64,000 nucleotides of DNA from JBGSOV01 sp041738935 (GTDB lineage Bacteria; Patescibacteriota; Gracilibacteria; CAIRYL01; GCA-016699755): assembly GCA_041738935.1 (NCBI GenBank), contig JBGSOV010000002.1:1-64000 (forward strand), written 5' to 3'. This document shows positions 7,932 through 16,237 of the stretch, in pieces. Numbering within the stretch: the first letter of the stretch is position 1; each line of letters begins with the position of its first letter. The translations under genes and the position numbers were made by a program. The notes under the pieces are model-generated. The model had not been told where the DNA came from, did not search any database, and worked only from the letters and a program-made list of their open reading frames with translations.

Positions 7932-8090
7932 ATGGCAAATCTCCTCTGGATAGTAGCGATCATCTTTCTCCTTGGCTGGGCGATTGATTTTTTTGTGTTT
8001 CAGACACTTGGTTCGCTCATTCATATTTTCTTGGTAGTGGGCTTGATTTTTCTGGGCATCAAGCTCTTTGGCGGCAAGAAAAAATCTTAA
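7932..8090 (+). CDS. Lmo0937-family small membrane protein
   Basis: 52 residues from MANLLWIVAIIFLLGWAIDF. The earlier in-frame ATG would add a poorly conserved extension that runs through the leuS terminator, so this start is preferred. It has two hydrophobic helices, the middle motif TLGSLIHIFLVVGLIFL and a basic tail FGGKKKS, matching the pattern of the Lmo0937 family of 45-55 residue membrane proteins (W..D.....LG..IHILLVIA). The function of that family is unknown. Confidence 0.75.
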   Translation: MANLLWIVAIIFLLGWAIDFFVFQTLGSLIHIFLVVGLIFLGIKLFGGKKKS

Positions 8091-8141
8091 TCAGTCGCAG
8101 AGTAGGTCGTACTAACGATTATGCGCAAAAAGTTGCTTTTA

Positions 8142-8537
8142 TTAAACTTGCTGGATAATAAGCCACGCGATGCCAAAGAGAATCGCCGACAGAGCAATGA
8201 ACAATTGCCAGCGTTTTTTATTGGTTGCAAGGCGAAGGAGCGAAACGATAATTGCCACAGGAACAGAAATATACAGGAGAAAAATCAGATTGAACACGAT
8301 TCCAACAGGAGAAAAATCAGTGAACAATCCTGGATTAAAGCGCGCAAAATGGAAAAAATTGGCGAGGTAAAAGAGGGGCACAGTAAGCAATCCGAAAAGT
8401 TCTTTTATATTTGATGATGTCGAAGCGCCAAACTGCGCACCAATTACTACAGTTATTTCTAGTAATACAAAAACTCCGATAACGAGAAGTAAATATTTTT
8501 TCCAAAATTGTACGCGTGGACTCTTGTCTTTGTTCAT
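8142..8537 (-). CDS. Integral membrane protein, unknown function
   Basis: 131 residues with a charged N-terminus (MNKDKSPRVQFWKK) and about four hydrophobic segments: LLLVIGVFVLLEITVVIGA, LFGLLTVPLFYLANFF, GIVFNLIFLLYISVPVAIIV and LFIALSAILFGIAWLII. No recognised family or catalytic residues. It converges with the Lmo0937-like gene and is divergent from ilvE. Confidence 0.65.
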   Translation of the reverse strand: MNKDKSPRVQFWKKYLLLVIGVFVLLEITVVIGAQFGASTSSNIKELFGLLTVPLFYLANFFHFARFNPGLFTDFSPVGIVFNLIFLLYISVPVAIIVSLLRLATNKKRWQLFIALSAILFGIAWLIIQQV

Positions 8538-8650
8538 TTACATCTTAAAAAATGTTTCTCGCTGCAATTGTAGCAAGTTTTTTGCTGAGACGTCTTTCTT
8601 TTTTTTCATTTTTGCGGCAAAATCGGTTGTGATTTTTCGATTTCGTTCTC

Positions 8651-9556
8651 ATGCAAAACGCAACTGATTGGATCTGGATGGATGGCAAATTTGTTGCTTG
8701 GAAAGACGCTACTGTTCATGTTATCAGCCATGCGTTTCATTATGGGTCAGCAGTTTTTGAGGGAACACGTTTTTACGAAACGCCAAAAGGCACAGCGATT
8801 TTCCGTTTGCCGGAACACACCAAGCGGCTCTTTTATTCTGCCTCGACACTCAATCTCCCGATTGCTTTTACCGAATCAGAAATCAACGAAGCGACCAAAG
8901 AAACTGTCCACAAAAACGAAATCAGCAGCGGTTATATTCGTCCACTCGCTTTTTTTGGCGAAGGTAAAATGGGGCTCCGTCCCGAAGGTGCAACGCCGCA
9001 CATTATTATTGCCTGTTGGCCATGGGGAAAATATTTGGCGGAAGGCGCAATTCGCCTCAAGATTTCCAAATTTATCCGAATCCATCCGCAAAGTTTGGTG
9101 ACTGATGCCAAAGTAAGCGGGCATTATGTCAATTCGATTCTCGCGGTGCAAGAAGTTGTACCGCAAGGCTATGACGAAGCATTGCTTCTCGACTACGAAG
9201 GTAATCTTGCCGAAGGTCCGGGCGAAAACCTTTTCCTTGTCAAAGACGGCAAACTCCATACGCCAGAACTCGGCACAATTCTTGCCGGCATCACTCGTGC
9301 GAGCGTGATTCAAATTGCTGCTGATCTTGGCATCGAAACGATTGAGCGCAAAATTCGCCCCGAAGAATTATTTTTGGCGGATGAAGCGTTTTATACCGGC
9401 ACTGCTGCCGAAGTTTCGCCCATCGGCGAAGTCGACGACCGCAAAATTGGTGATGGAAACGAAGGCAAAATTACCAAACTCCTCCGCGAAACCTACTTTG
9501 ACGCCGTGCATGGCAAAAACGACAAATACGCAGAGTGGCTCACTCTCGTTGCTTAG
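8651..9556 (+). CDS. ilvE: Branched-chain-amino-acid aminotransferase
   Basis: 301 residues, fold-type IV PLP enzyme interconverting branched-chain amino acids and 2-oxo acids. Features are the N-terminal WMDGKFVAWKDATVHVISHAFHYGSAVFEGTR, the Schiff-base lysine K154 in TDAKVSGHYVNS, the class-IV signature DEALLLDYEGNLAEGPGENLF and the phosphate-binding GTILAGITRASVIQIA. EGTRFYETPKGTAIFRLPEHTKRL is typical of the IlvE subgroup rather than D-amino-acid transaminase. No other branched-chain biosynthesis gene is nearby, so it may act mainly in catabolism or transamination of imported amino acids. Monocistronic. Confidence 0.93.
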   Translation: MQNATDWIWMDGKFVAWKDATVHVISHAFHYGSAVFEGTRFYETPKGTAIFRLPEHTKRLFYSASTLNLPIAFTESEINEATKETVHKNEISSGYIRPLAFFGEGKMGLRPEGATPHIIIACWPWGKYLAEGAIRLKISKFIRIHPQSLVTDAKVSGHYVNSILAVQEVVPQGYDEALLLDYEGNLAEGPGENLFLVKDGKLHTPELGTILAGITRASVIQIAADLGIETIERKIRPEELFLADEAFYTGTAAEVSPIGEVDDRKIGDGNEGKITKLLRETYFDAVHGKNDKYAEWLTLVA

Positions 9557-9609
9557 ATTTTTTTATTCACACAAACTCTTTGGAGCCCCATATGTGTGTT
9601 TTTTGACGC

Positions 9610-10002
9610 TTATTTTTTAAACACCCAGTGTAACAAGGTATTAATAATCCCGAGTGTAATACCAAGAATGACATAACTCAAAAAGCCTCCTGTTACGAGC
9701 ACTTGAACATTGGTAAACGCCAAGACTGTATCGAATAAAAATGTAACAAGCCACAATACCAAAGCATTGATTACTACCAAAAAGAGGCCGAATGTCAGAA
9801 TAATCAGCGGTAACGAAAACACTTTGAGAAGCGGTTTGATAAAAGCATTTACAAAGCCAACAATCAGTCCAACAAGGACAAACCCCAGCCACGTTGGGTC
9901 AGACAAAATATCAAACTTGGTCGGGAACAGTGCGGAAACTGCCCAAACGGCAAGTCCATTGATGATGATCGCGAGCAAAATAACTTGAAATAATTTTCGC
10001 AT
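9610..10002 (-). CDS. Phage-holin-4-like (DUF) four-helix membrane protein
   Basis: 130 residues from MRKLFQVILLAIIINGLAVW. Four hydrophobic helices with the conserved pattern FVLVGLIVGFVNAFIKPLLK and LPLIILTFGLFLVVINALVLWLV, which is the signature of the 'mycobacterial 4 TMS phage holin'/YvlD-like family (PF04020-type). Despite the name, members are ordinary chromosomal inner-membrane proteins of unknown role, often linked to envelope stress. The start is chosen at the conserved Met; upstream in-frame sequence is not conserved-looking. Confidence 0.8.
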   Translation of the reverse strand: MRKLFQVILLAIIINGLAVWAVSALFPTKFDILSDPTWLGFVLVGLIVGFVNAFIKPLLKVFSLPLIILTFGLFLVVINALVLWLVTFLFDTVLAFTNVQVLVTGGFLSYVILGITLGIINTLLHWVFKK

Positions 10003-10126
10003 CGGATTTTTACAAAGAGAATGACAAATGGCAGTTTGTGTTTTTTTTGCAAAAAAGTCAAAATCTCTTGCCATTCTTCAAAATGTGTGGAATGATGTTC
10101 CGGCTCCACATCTTTATGTAATCTCC

Positions 10127-10342
10127 ATGAAACAAGGTATTCATCCAAAGGCTCATACCGCGCAAATTGTCTGCAATTGCGGCGCCACCTATGCAATCGG
10201 CAATACAACTCTCCCTACAATTCGTGTGGAAATCTGCGGTGCCTGTCATCCGCTTTATACCGGTAAGCAAAAATTTGTCGACACAGCTGGACGCGTTGAC
10301 AAGTTTTTACAAAGACAAAAGGCTGCTGGTACTGAAGTATAA
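10127..10342 (+). CDS. rpmE: 50S ribosomal protein L31
   Basis: 71 residues from MKQGIHPKAHTAQIVCNCGA; the open frame starts earlier, but this ATG fits L31, which normally begins MK..IHP. Zinc-binding cysteines are present (C16, C18, C37, C40 in CNC and CGAC), so it is the zinc-containing C+ form, whose stability can depend on zinc supply. TGKQKFVDTAGRVDKF is the family C-terminal signature. It stands alone between the holin-like gene and htpX. Confidence 0.95.
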   Translation: MKQGIHPKAHTAQIVCNCGATYAIGNTTLPTIRVEICGACHPLYTGKQKFVDTAGRVDKFLQRQKAAGTEV

Positions 10343-10513
10343 GGTATTTTTATTGTGTAGAGAGAGAAGCTAATTTTTGTATACCTGATTTTTGAGAACC
10401 GAAATCATAAAACTACGCTGTAGAAAAAAGAAGGAAGTCTGCACAATATTTTCTTGCTTTTTTTGTACCGGCAGCGAAAAATAATCATTGCCTCATTTTT
10501 TCCAGAAATTATC

Positions 10514-11413
10514 ATGATCAAAAGAATCTTCCTTTTCCTCGCCGCTAACATTGCCATTATTGCCGTCATCTCGGTGATTTTTGCGGTTTTTGATATCAAA
10601 CCTTACTTGACGCCGTACGGCCTCGATTATGAAAGTCTGCTCATTTATTCCGCGATCATCGGTTTTGTTGGCTCGTTTGTGTCGCTTTTTATGTCGAAGT
10701 GGCTCGCGAAAACGGCATACAGAGTACAGATAATCCATCCTCCCGTCGGCGGCAGCGAACTTTTTGTTTACGATACGATTAAGCGTTTGTCCGAACAGAT
10801 TGCTATTACCATGCCCGAAGTCGGTGTTTACCATTCGCCAGAAGCCAATGCCTTTGCCACTGGTTGGAACAAAAATAAAGCGCTTGTTGCCGTCTCATCG
10901 GGACTGATTGAGCGCATGGACAAGGACGAAATCGAAGGTGTGCTTGCGCACGAAATGGCACACATCGCCAATGGAGATATGGTCACGCTCGCTTTGATTC
11001 AAGGCGTTATCAATACTTTTGTCATCTTCTTCGCACGTATTGCCGCCTATGCCGTGCAGACTTTTTTGAATCGCGGACGCGATGACAATCAGATCGGCGG
11101 TTTGGCATACTATCTCACGGCAATCGTCTTCGAGATTCTTTTTGGAATTTTAGCAAGCACGATCGTGATGTGGTTTTCGCGCTGGCGTGAGTTCCGTGCT
11201 GATGCCGGTAGTGCCAAGCTTCTTGGCAGTCCGCAAAAGATGATTGCTGCGCTCGAACGCCTCGGCGAACTCCATGACCTGCCGGTAGATAATCGCGGCA
11301 AATCGTTTCAGTCATTCAAAATCTCTGGCAATCGCTCTAAGTTTCTTGGACTATTTTCGAGTCATCCGCCGCTCAGTGAGCGCATCGCGGCACTGAAAAA
11401 ATATACTAGCTGA
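10514..11413 (+). CDS. htpX: Membrane zinc metalloprotease HtpX
   Basis: 299 residues from MIKRIFLFLAANIAII, chosen as the usual HtpX N-terminus. M48-family inner-membrane protease that degrades damaged membrane proteins alongside FtsH. Two N-terminal helices (about 5-25 and 42-60) precede the zinc motif HEMAH (146-150). Helices around NTFVIFFARIAAYAVQ and EILFGILASTIVMWF follow, then the third ligand region SRWREFRADAGSAKLLG and the C-terminal SSHPPLSERIAAL. All hallmarks are present. A strong bidirectional terminator follows. Confidence 0.95.
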   Translation: MIKRIFLFLAANIAIIAVISVIFAVFDIKPYLTPYGLDYESLLIYSAIIGFVGSFVSLFMSKWLAKTAYRVQIIHPPVGGSELFVYDTIKRLSEQIAITMPEVGVYHSPEANAFATGWNKNKALVAVSSGLIERMDKDEIEGVLAHEMAHIANGDMVTLALIQGVINTFVIFFARIAAYAVQTFLNRGRDDNQIGGLAYYLTAIVFEILFGILASTIVMWFSRWREFRADAGSAKLLGSPQKMIAALERLGELHDLPVDNRGKSFQSFKISGNRSKFLGLFSSHPPLSERIAALKKYTS

Positions 11414-11433
11414 AAAATTCTAAGACAAGGTGT

Positions 11434-11465
11434 ACAAAAAGGAGTGCTTAGGCGCTCCTTTTTGT
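11434..11465. terminator. Bidirectional Rho-independent terminator between htpX and nrdB
   Basis: ACAAAAAGGAG-TGCTTAGGCG-CTCCTTTTTGT: an 11-bp stem with A- and T-runs on the two sides, placed between the converging genes htpX (+) and nrdB (-). Confidence 0.85.
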
Positions 11466-11530
11466 GTCGATAATCAGACTTGTGATGCCAATTATAAATC
11501 GAATATCTTTATTTTCCAGCCCCCTTCAAT

Positions 11531-11569
11531 TCCTCCTGACTTCTCGGGACAGGCTCCTTATCAGGAGGA
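11531..11569. repeat. Inverted repeat TCCTCCTGA/TCAGGAGGA
   Basis: Perfect 9-bp arms (11,531-11,539 and 11,561-11,569) enclose CTTCTCGGGACAGGCTCCTTA. The 5' flank (CCCCCTTCAAT) is C-rich like the nine-copy repeat family, so it may be a diverged relative. It lies in the 3' region of nrdB. Confidence 0.55.
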
Positions 11570-11593
11570 AAGAAAGAATATTTTGCATTGGGA

Positions 11594-12646
11594 TTACCAC
11601 TCCAGTGCGCCGGTGGAATATTCGCGTACCGTTCCTTCGAAAAAATTAGTTTCAATCATCGAGTTTTGCGTGATTTCATCAATCCACGGAAACGGATTCG
11701 TCGCATTAAAATGTTTTGGCAGCCCAACTTGCTTAAGCCGTGTATCGGCGACAAATTGTAGATACTGCTCCATGTTTTCCGCAGTCAGTCCTAAAATGCC
11801 TTCGCGAATACAGCTTTTGCCCCAGTCAAGTTCGTGCTCATAGGCGCCGATAACGATTTGCGTGCAGCGGTCTTTCATCTCTTCCGTCCACAACTCGGGC
11901 TGCTCTTCTTTGATGGTGTTGAAAATGTGGATAAAAAGGCGCAAATGCATGTCCTCGTCACGGTTGATAAACTGAATCATTTGCGCCGAACCAGGCATTT
12001 TCTGATTTCTTCTGAGGACATAAAAAACCAGAAACGCAGAGTAAAAATAAATGCCCTCGAGCACAATATTTGCCATGCAGCCTTCCAAAAATATCTGATC
12101 ATTTTCAGTTGTACCAGTATGAAAATCTTGCTGAGAAATCTTGCTGAACGAATCAAGCACATATTTATTTTTTTCGTACAATTCGAGGTCGCTCTTGTAC
12201 ATGCCATAAATTTCATCTGGGTCAAAACCCAGCGCTTCAATCATGGTTGCGTAGCTATGAACGTGCAATGCTTCTTCGTAAGCCTGACGCACAATTGCCA
12301 GTTTGACTTCGGGTGAAGTAATTTGGCGTACGACATTGGTTGTCAGGTTTTCCGTTTGAATGCCATCGAGATTCGAGACAAACGCGAGTGCGCGTTTGTA
12401 GACGCGGCGTTCGTTTTCGGTCAAAAATCCGTCTTTGCGCCATTGTTCGACATCTTCGCCCATTGGGACTTCTTCGGGCATCCAGTTGTTTTTTTGCATC
12501 GTCTTAAAGACTTCTTGCGCCCACGGATGCTTAAGCGGCGAAACTTGCATCAGTCCGTCGTCTTCGCCATTGATGACACGACGCTTGTTGATGCGTGCTG
12601 ACGTGGACTCGCCATTTGGGTCAAAAGTGATATTTTTTTGGGACAT
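11594..12646 (-). CDS. nrdB: Ribonucleotide reductase class I, beta subunit
   Basis: 350 residues from MSQKNITFDPNG; the upstream in-frame stretch overlaps the preceding lipoprotein gene and is rejected. The dimetal-binding helices carry D94, E125 and H128 (YEEALHVHSY) with the radical tyrosine at Y132, four residues after the histidine as in E. coli NrdB, so it looks like a tyrosyl-radical enzyme rather than class Ic. Second-half ligands lie in EGCMANIVLEGIYFY and RDEDMHLRLF. The C-terminus EYSTGALEW fits binding to NrdA. It is expressed leftward after nrdA with a lipoprotein gene in between. Confidence 0.95.
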   Translation of the reverse strand: MSQKNITFDPNGESTSARINKRRVINGEDDGLMQVSPLKHPWAQEVFKTMQKNNWMPEEVPMGEDVEQWRKDGFLTENERRVYKRALAFVSNLDGIQTENLTTNVVRQITSPEVKLAIVRQAYEEALHVHSYATMIEALGFDPDEIYGMYKSDLELYEKNKYVLDSFSKISQQDFHTGTTENDQIFLEGCMANIVLEGIYFYSAFLVFYVLRRNQKMPGSAQMIQFINRDEDMHLRLFIHIFNTIKEEQPELWTEEMKDRCTQIVIGAYEHELDWGKSCIREGILGLTAENMEQYLQFVADTRLKQVGLPKHFNATNPFPWIDEITQNSMIETNFFEGTVREYSTGALEW

Positions 12647-12674
12647 GAGAATGAGAGAAAGGAAAAGGTTTGTA

Positions 12675-13139
12675 TCAGAAAGCTTTGTAATATTCTTCGA
12701 TTTTTTTATCGAATTCTGTGCAATTATTGCTAGTCTCAATAACCAAACAAACTTCCAAAGGGCGCTTGGTATTGTTGTTGGTCTCCCATAATCTGTAGCC
12801 ACCATTTAGGCTATCTGTAAAAGTGATTTTATCAATATATAAACAAGAATTTGTTTTAGGACTATAAAATATATATTCAAAATTTATTTTTTGCCGAATT
12901 GATAATTCATTTCTATTTTTAAGTGTTTCTTTTAATTCATTTACCATATCTTGACACATCAGATTGCTCTTAAATAAAAATTCTTTTTTCTCCAAATCAA
13001 CCTCTTCCCGAATTTCTTTTTCTAAAACTGCGCTATCTATCCTTTGCTGTATTTCATCTTCGCTTTGCATTGAGCATGCGGATAACAACAGCATTACTGC
13101 TGTCATCAAAAGCGCTGAAGATTTCGTAATTGGAGTCAT
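12675..13139 (-). CDS. Putative lipoprotein between nrdA and nrdB
   Basis: 154 residues: MTPITKSSALLMTAVMLLLSACSMQ gives a clear signal peptide and lipobox (LSAC). The mature part starts with a charged, helix-prone stretch (SEDEIQQRIDSAVLEKEIREEVDLEKKEFLF) followed by a more polar domain with four cysteines (NLMCQDM, NSCLYID, LEVCLVI, NNCTEF). AT-rich relative to nrdA and nrdB. Only 28 bases separate its stop from the nrdB ATG, so nrdB may be co-transcribed with it. No recognised family; its place between two RNR genes is unusual and probably reflects an insertion. Confidence 0.7.
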   Translation of the reverse strand: MTPITKSSALLMTAVMLLLSACSMQSEDEIQQRIDSAVLEKEIREEVDLEKKEFLFKSNLMCQDMVNELKETLKNRNELSIRQKINFEYIFYSPKTNSCLYIDKITFTDSLNGGYRLWETNNNTKRPLEVCLVIETSNNCTEFDKKIEEYYKAF

Positions 13140-13164
13140 GAAAAAATAATTGAATCAAATTTCT

Positions 13165-13196
13165 ACCCCCTCCAACTCCCCCTATCCAGGGGGAGA
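13165..13196. repeat. C-rich palindromic repeat, copy 4
   Basis: ACCCCCTCCAACT followed by CTCCCCC-TATCCA-GGGGGAG (stem 13,176-13,182/13,189-13,195) and AGTAATC. Nearly identical to the copy translated inside leuS at 4865. It lies in the 123-base gap between the nrdA stop and the lipoprotein gene. Confidence 0.8.
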
Positions 13197-13262
13197 GTAA
13201 TCGCACTCTTGCGATTTCTTCTTGTCTCTAACTTCTTGCATCTTGAATCTGGTCGGAAGGAC

Positions 13263-16049
13263 CTACTGGCAGGCTTCGCAATCGGGATCAAGAATCGAGC
13301 AGAGTTTTTTACCGCTATCATCCATTTCAGCCGAGTTGACAGAAGTCGCTAGCGTTGCAGGAATTATCTCTTTGTAAGCGCTCGGGCTTTTAATGGGGGC
13401 AGTTTTTTTGACCGTTTCGGCGATTTCTGTCGTTTTGGTTACCTGACTGGCAGCGAGCGAGCGCAAATAATAAGTCGTTTTAAGTCCCGTTTTCCAGACG
13501 TTCAAATATGTTTCACTGAGTACCTTGCCACTCGTGGTTTTAAGAAAAATATTGGTCGAACACGCCTGATCAATCCATTTTTGGCGGCGTGCGGCGGCTT
13601 CGATAATATAGCGTGAATCGATTTCAAACACTTCCAAATATTTCTCCTTGAGTTTGGCAGGAATGCCGTCGACTTCGTCCAAAGAGCCGTTATTTACCTT
13701 GATGCGAGCAAGCGTGTCATCATCCCAGAGTCCTGTTGCGACGAGATCATCAATCATATATTTGTTGATGACGACAAAATTGCCGGAGAGATTTTCTTTC
13801 ATGTAAATATTCTTGAAGATTGGTTCCACGCACGGAATCGAGCCGGCGATATTACTGATGGTTGCCGTTGGTGCAATTGCCATGCAGTTGCTGTTACGCA
13901 TGCCGTGCTTTTTGATGCTGTCGCGCACTGGTTGCCAATCACGCTTACTGGTTTTGGGAATACTAAGCGGTACGCCACGCTCCATTTCGAGCAGCTCGAG
14001 CGTATCAATCGGCAGAAGTCCTCGATCCCATTTGCTTCCTTTATAACTACTGTAAGCACCGCGTTCGGCAGCCAATTCGGAACTAGCGAGTAGAACATAA
14101 TACGAAATCGTTTCCATCGATTCGTCGGCAAAATCCAGTTGTCGTTCGCTGGCAAAATCAATATCCAATTGATAGAGGGCATCATGATATCCCATGAGGC
14201 CCAGTCCGACTGGACGATGACGCATATTACTATTTTTTGCTTCGACAGTCGGGTAAAAATTAATATCGATGACATTATCGAGCATGCGCATCGCGGTCTT
14301 GACAGTGCTGCGAATCAGCTTTTCGTCGAGCACTCTCTCTTTGACCATGTTGGCAAAATTAAGACTGCCGAGATTACAAACGGCGGTTTCGTCCGGCGAA
14401 TCGTTGAGCGTGATTTCGGTGCAAAGATTACTGTTGTGCACGACACCGACGTGGTCTTGTGGTGAGCGAATATTGCACGGATCCTTAAAAGTTACCCACG
14501 GATGCCCGGTTTCATACAGCATCGTAAGCGCTTTGCGCCACAATTCCGTCGCCTTTACTTTGCGCGCACTGCGTGGCGGATGCGCTTCGTACTCTTTATA
14601 CTTCGCTTCAAATTTGGCTCCGTACAACTCGTGGAGTTCGGGCACATCACTTGGCGAAAAGAGTGTCCAATCACCATTCTCCATTACGCGCTTGATAAAA
14701 AGATCCGGAATCCACAAAACATTATGAATATCATGTGTGCGACGACGTTCGTCACCAGTGTTTTTGCGGAGGTCAATAAATTCTTCCACATCCGAATGCC
14801 AGATTTCCAAATATGCTGCCATTGCGCCTTTGCGCTTGCCGCCTTGATTGACCGCAAGACAGACATCGTTGAAGATCTTGAGGAACGGGATCACGCCTTG
14901 ACTCGCACCATTGGTGCCTTTGATCATGGCGCCGGTCGAGCGCACATTGGTCCAGTCGGTACCGATACCGCCAGCGAATTTAGAAAGTTGCGCAACATCA
15001 CCGTAGGATTTAAAAATTCCCGTGAGCGAATCTTCGACCATATTCAGGTAGCACGAGCTCATCTGCGAATGGGTCGTTCCGGAATTGAAGAGAGTCGGTG
15101 TGCTTGAGACAAAGAGGAATTGCGAAAGGACATTATAAAATTCAATCGCGCGCTCTTCGCGCTGGTCTTCTTGTAGCGCGAGTCCCATCGCGACGCGCAT
15201 CCACATCCATTGCGGGAGTTCAAAAATCTGCTGTGGATAGGTGGGAGTTTTGAGCAAATAGCGATCAGCGATTGTGCGCGCGCCAAGATATTGAAACAAG
15301 TTGTCGCGTTGATTGTCGATTGCCGAACTGAGTTTTTTGAGATCAAAGTTCTTCAGCTCAGGGTTTAAGAGTTCGTATTTGATACCGCGCTCGATATATT
15401 TGGCAAATTCGGCTTGTTCGTTATCGTCTTCGAGCACACTGTGTTTGATTTGATCCCACAATAGTCGCGCTGCAAGGTACGAATATTCGTAATGTTTTTC
15501 GATTAAAGTACGCGTAGCATTAAGAATCGCCATCGGCAACTCGCTTGCCTTCATGCCGTCATAGAGAAGTTTGACCGCTTCATGCAAAATGAGCTCCGGT
15601 GAAATGCGTGGCAAATCTTTGGCAAGATATGCAATTTTGTCTTCCCATTCTTGCGGGTCAAAAATCTGCTCTTTGCCGTCTTCATCAAGGACTTTAAACT
15701 TCTTGTGCTTTATCTTTTCTTGTACTTCTTCTTGTTTTTTGGCGCGGATTTTTTTGTGCTCTTCGCGGTACAAAATATATTCTTTCGCGATTTTTAACTG
15801 TCCGCTTTTCATCAATACAATTTCCACAATATCTTGAATTTCTTCAACCGATAGTGGTTTTTCTGGTTGAAAGTAATTTTCGTCCAAAACACGCACGACT
15901 TTTTCTGCCAAGTATTTTGGCAAGTTTGCATCGAGTTCGCCCACCGTTCCGGCTGCTTTGCCAATCGCATATTCGATCTTGCTGGCATCAAATTCGGTCA
16001 GAGCGCCATTGCGCTTTTGGATTGTGTACGAGATGAGAGGGCTGGACAT
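13263..16049 (-). CDS. nrdA: Ribonucleotide reductase class I, alpha subunit
   Basis: 928 residues. Reduces ribonucleoside diphosphates to deoxyribonucleotides with NrdB. An N-terminal ATP-cone (YTIQKRNGALTEFDASKIEYAI, then QDIVEIVLMKSG...YILYREEHKKIR) provides dATP/ATP activity control. The barrel shows HSQMSSCYLNMVEDSL, the active-site NLCTEITL and AVCNLGSLN, PTATISNIAGSIPCVEPIF and the radical-transfer region TYYLRS. The C-terminal tail ends in DPDCEACQ, a CxxC pair that passes electrons to the active site. Its promoter carries two NrdR-like boxes and a GGTATACC palindrome. Confidence 0.96.
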   Translation of the reverse strand: MSSPLISYTIQKRNGALTEFDASKIEYAIGKAAGTVGELDANLPKYLAEKVVRVLDENYFQPEKPLSVEEIQDIVEIVLMKSGQLKIAKEYILYREEHKKIRAKKQEEVQEKIKHKKFKVLDEDGKEQIFDPQEWEDKIAYLAKDLPRISPELILHEAVKLLYDGMKASELPMAILNATRTLIEKHYEYSYLAARLLWDQIKHSVLEDDNEQAEFAKYIERGIKYELLNPELKNFDLKKLSSAIDNQRDNLFQYLGARTIADRYLLKTPTYPQQIFELPQWMWMRVAMGLALQEDQREERAIEFYNVLSQFLFVSSTPTLFNSGTTHSQMSSCYLNMVEDSLTGIFKSYGDVAQLSKFAGGIGTDWTNVRSTGAMIKGTNGASQGVIPFLKIFNDVCLAVNQGGKRKGAMAAYLEIWHSDVEEFIDLRKNTGDERRRTHDIHNVLWIPDLFIKRVMENGDWTLFSPSDVPELHELYGAKFEAKYKEYEAHPPRSARKVKATELWRKALTMLYETGHPWVTFKDPCNIRSPQDHVGVVHNSNLCTEITLNDSPDETAVCNLGSLNFANMVKERVLDEKLIRSTVKTAMRMLDNVIDINFYPTVEAKNSNMRHRPVGLGLMGYHDALYQLDIDFASERQLDFADESMETISYYVLLASSELAAERGAYSSYKGSKWDRGLLPIDTLELLEMERGVPLSIPKTSKRDWQPVRDSIKKHGMRNSNCMAIAPTATISNIAGSIPCVEPIFKNIYMKENLSGNFVVINKYMIDDLVATGLWDDDTLARIKVNNGSLDEVDGIPAKLKEKYLEVFEIDSRYIIEAAARRQKWIDQACSTNIFLKTTSGKVLSETYLNVWKTGLKTTYYLRSLAASQVTKTTEIAETVKKTAPIKSPSAYKEIIPATLATSVNSAEMDDSGKKLCSILDPDCEACQ

Positions 16050-16070
16050 AAAAAATCGAAAAAGAGAAAA

Positions 16071-16119
16071 AATCTATATGTTGTGTTTTTTTAGAGAGCA
16101 AATAACAAGATATTGTGTT
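16071..16119 (-). promoter_or_regulatory. Tandem NrdR-like boxes upstream of nrdA
   Basis: Two 16-base sites matching the acaCwAtATaTwGtgT pattern in the plus-strand reading: AATCTATATGTTGTGT (16,071-16,086) and AACAAGATATTGTGTT (16,104-16,119). Their starts are 33 bases apart, three helical turns, as is typical of NrdR operator pairs. The distal box overlaps the predicted -10 (16,107-16,112). NrdR itself is not in the window. Confidence 0.75.
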
Positions 16120-16135
16120 TTGCCGGAAAACGCAA
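16107..16135 (-). promoter_or_regulatory. Predicted nrdA promoter
   Basis: On the minus strand: -35 TTGCGT (16,130-16,135), 17-bp spacer, -10 TATCTT (16,107-16,112). The same design recurs at nrdD. A NrdR-like box covers the -10, consistent with repression. Confidence 0.55.
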
Positions 16136-16139
16136 GCTT

Positions 16140-16157
16140 ATTTTGGTATACCAAAAT
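16140..16157. promoter_or_regulatory. 18-bp perfect palindrome centred on GGTATACC, upstream of nrdA
   Basis: ATTTTGGTATACCAAAAT, four bases upstream of the predicted nrdA -35, a position typical of an activator site. The TGGTATACCA core resembles GntR/FadR-type operators (family knowledge). The same core occurs at sodA (21,855) and before the MATE gene (62,919). Confidence 0.7.
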
Positions 16158-16182
16158 GGCTTACTCATAACAGATAATTGAA

Positions 16183-16223
16183 CACCATAAAAAATCGCCT
16201 TGTGGAAGTTGCCAAAGTGTTTT
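16183..16223. promoter_or_regulatory. 41-base element shared with the nrdD upstream region
   Basis: CACCATAAAAAA...CCTTGTGGAA...TGTTTT, identical at 34 of 41 positions to 20,482-20,522. Each copy starts 64 bases beyond the distal NrdR-like box of its RNR promoter. On the minus strand it reads as a short C/G stem followed by TTTTTT, so a terminator role for the upstream gene (nrdG) is also possible. Confidence 0.55.
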
Positions 16224-16237
16224 CCAAGAATATTTCC

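Noticed and set aside
10365..10390. GTATACC sequence near 10,378 as a fourth copy of the GGTATACC operator
   Set aside because: Only half of the palindrome is present (TTTTTGTATACCTG), so it lacks the two-fold symmetry seen in the other three.
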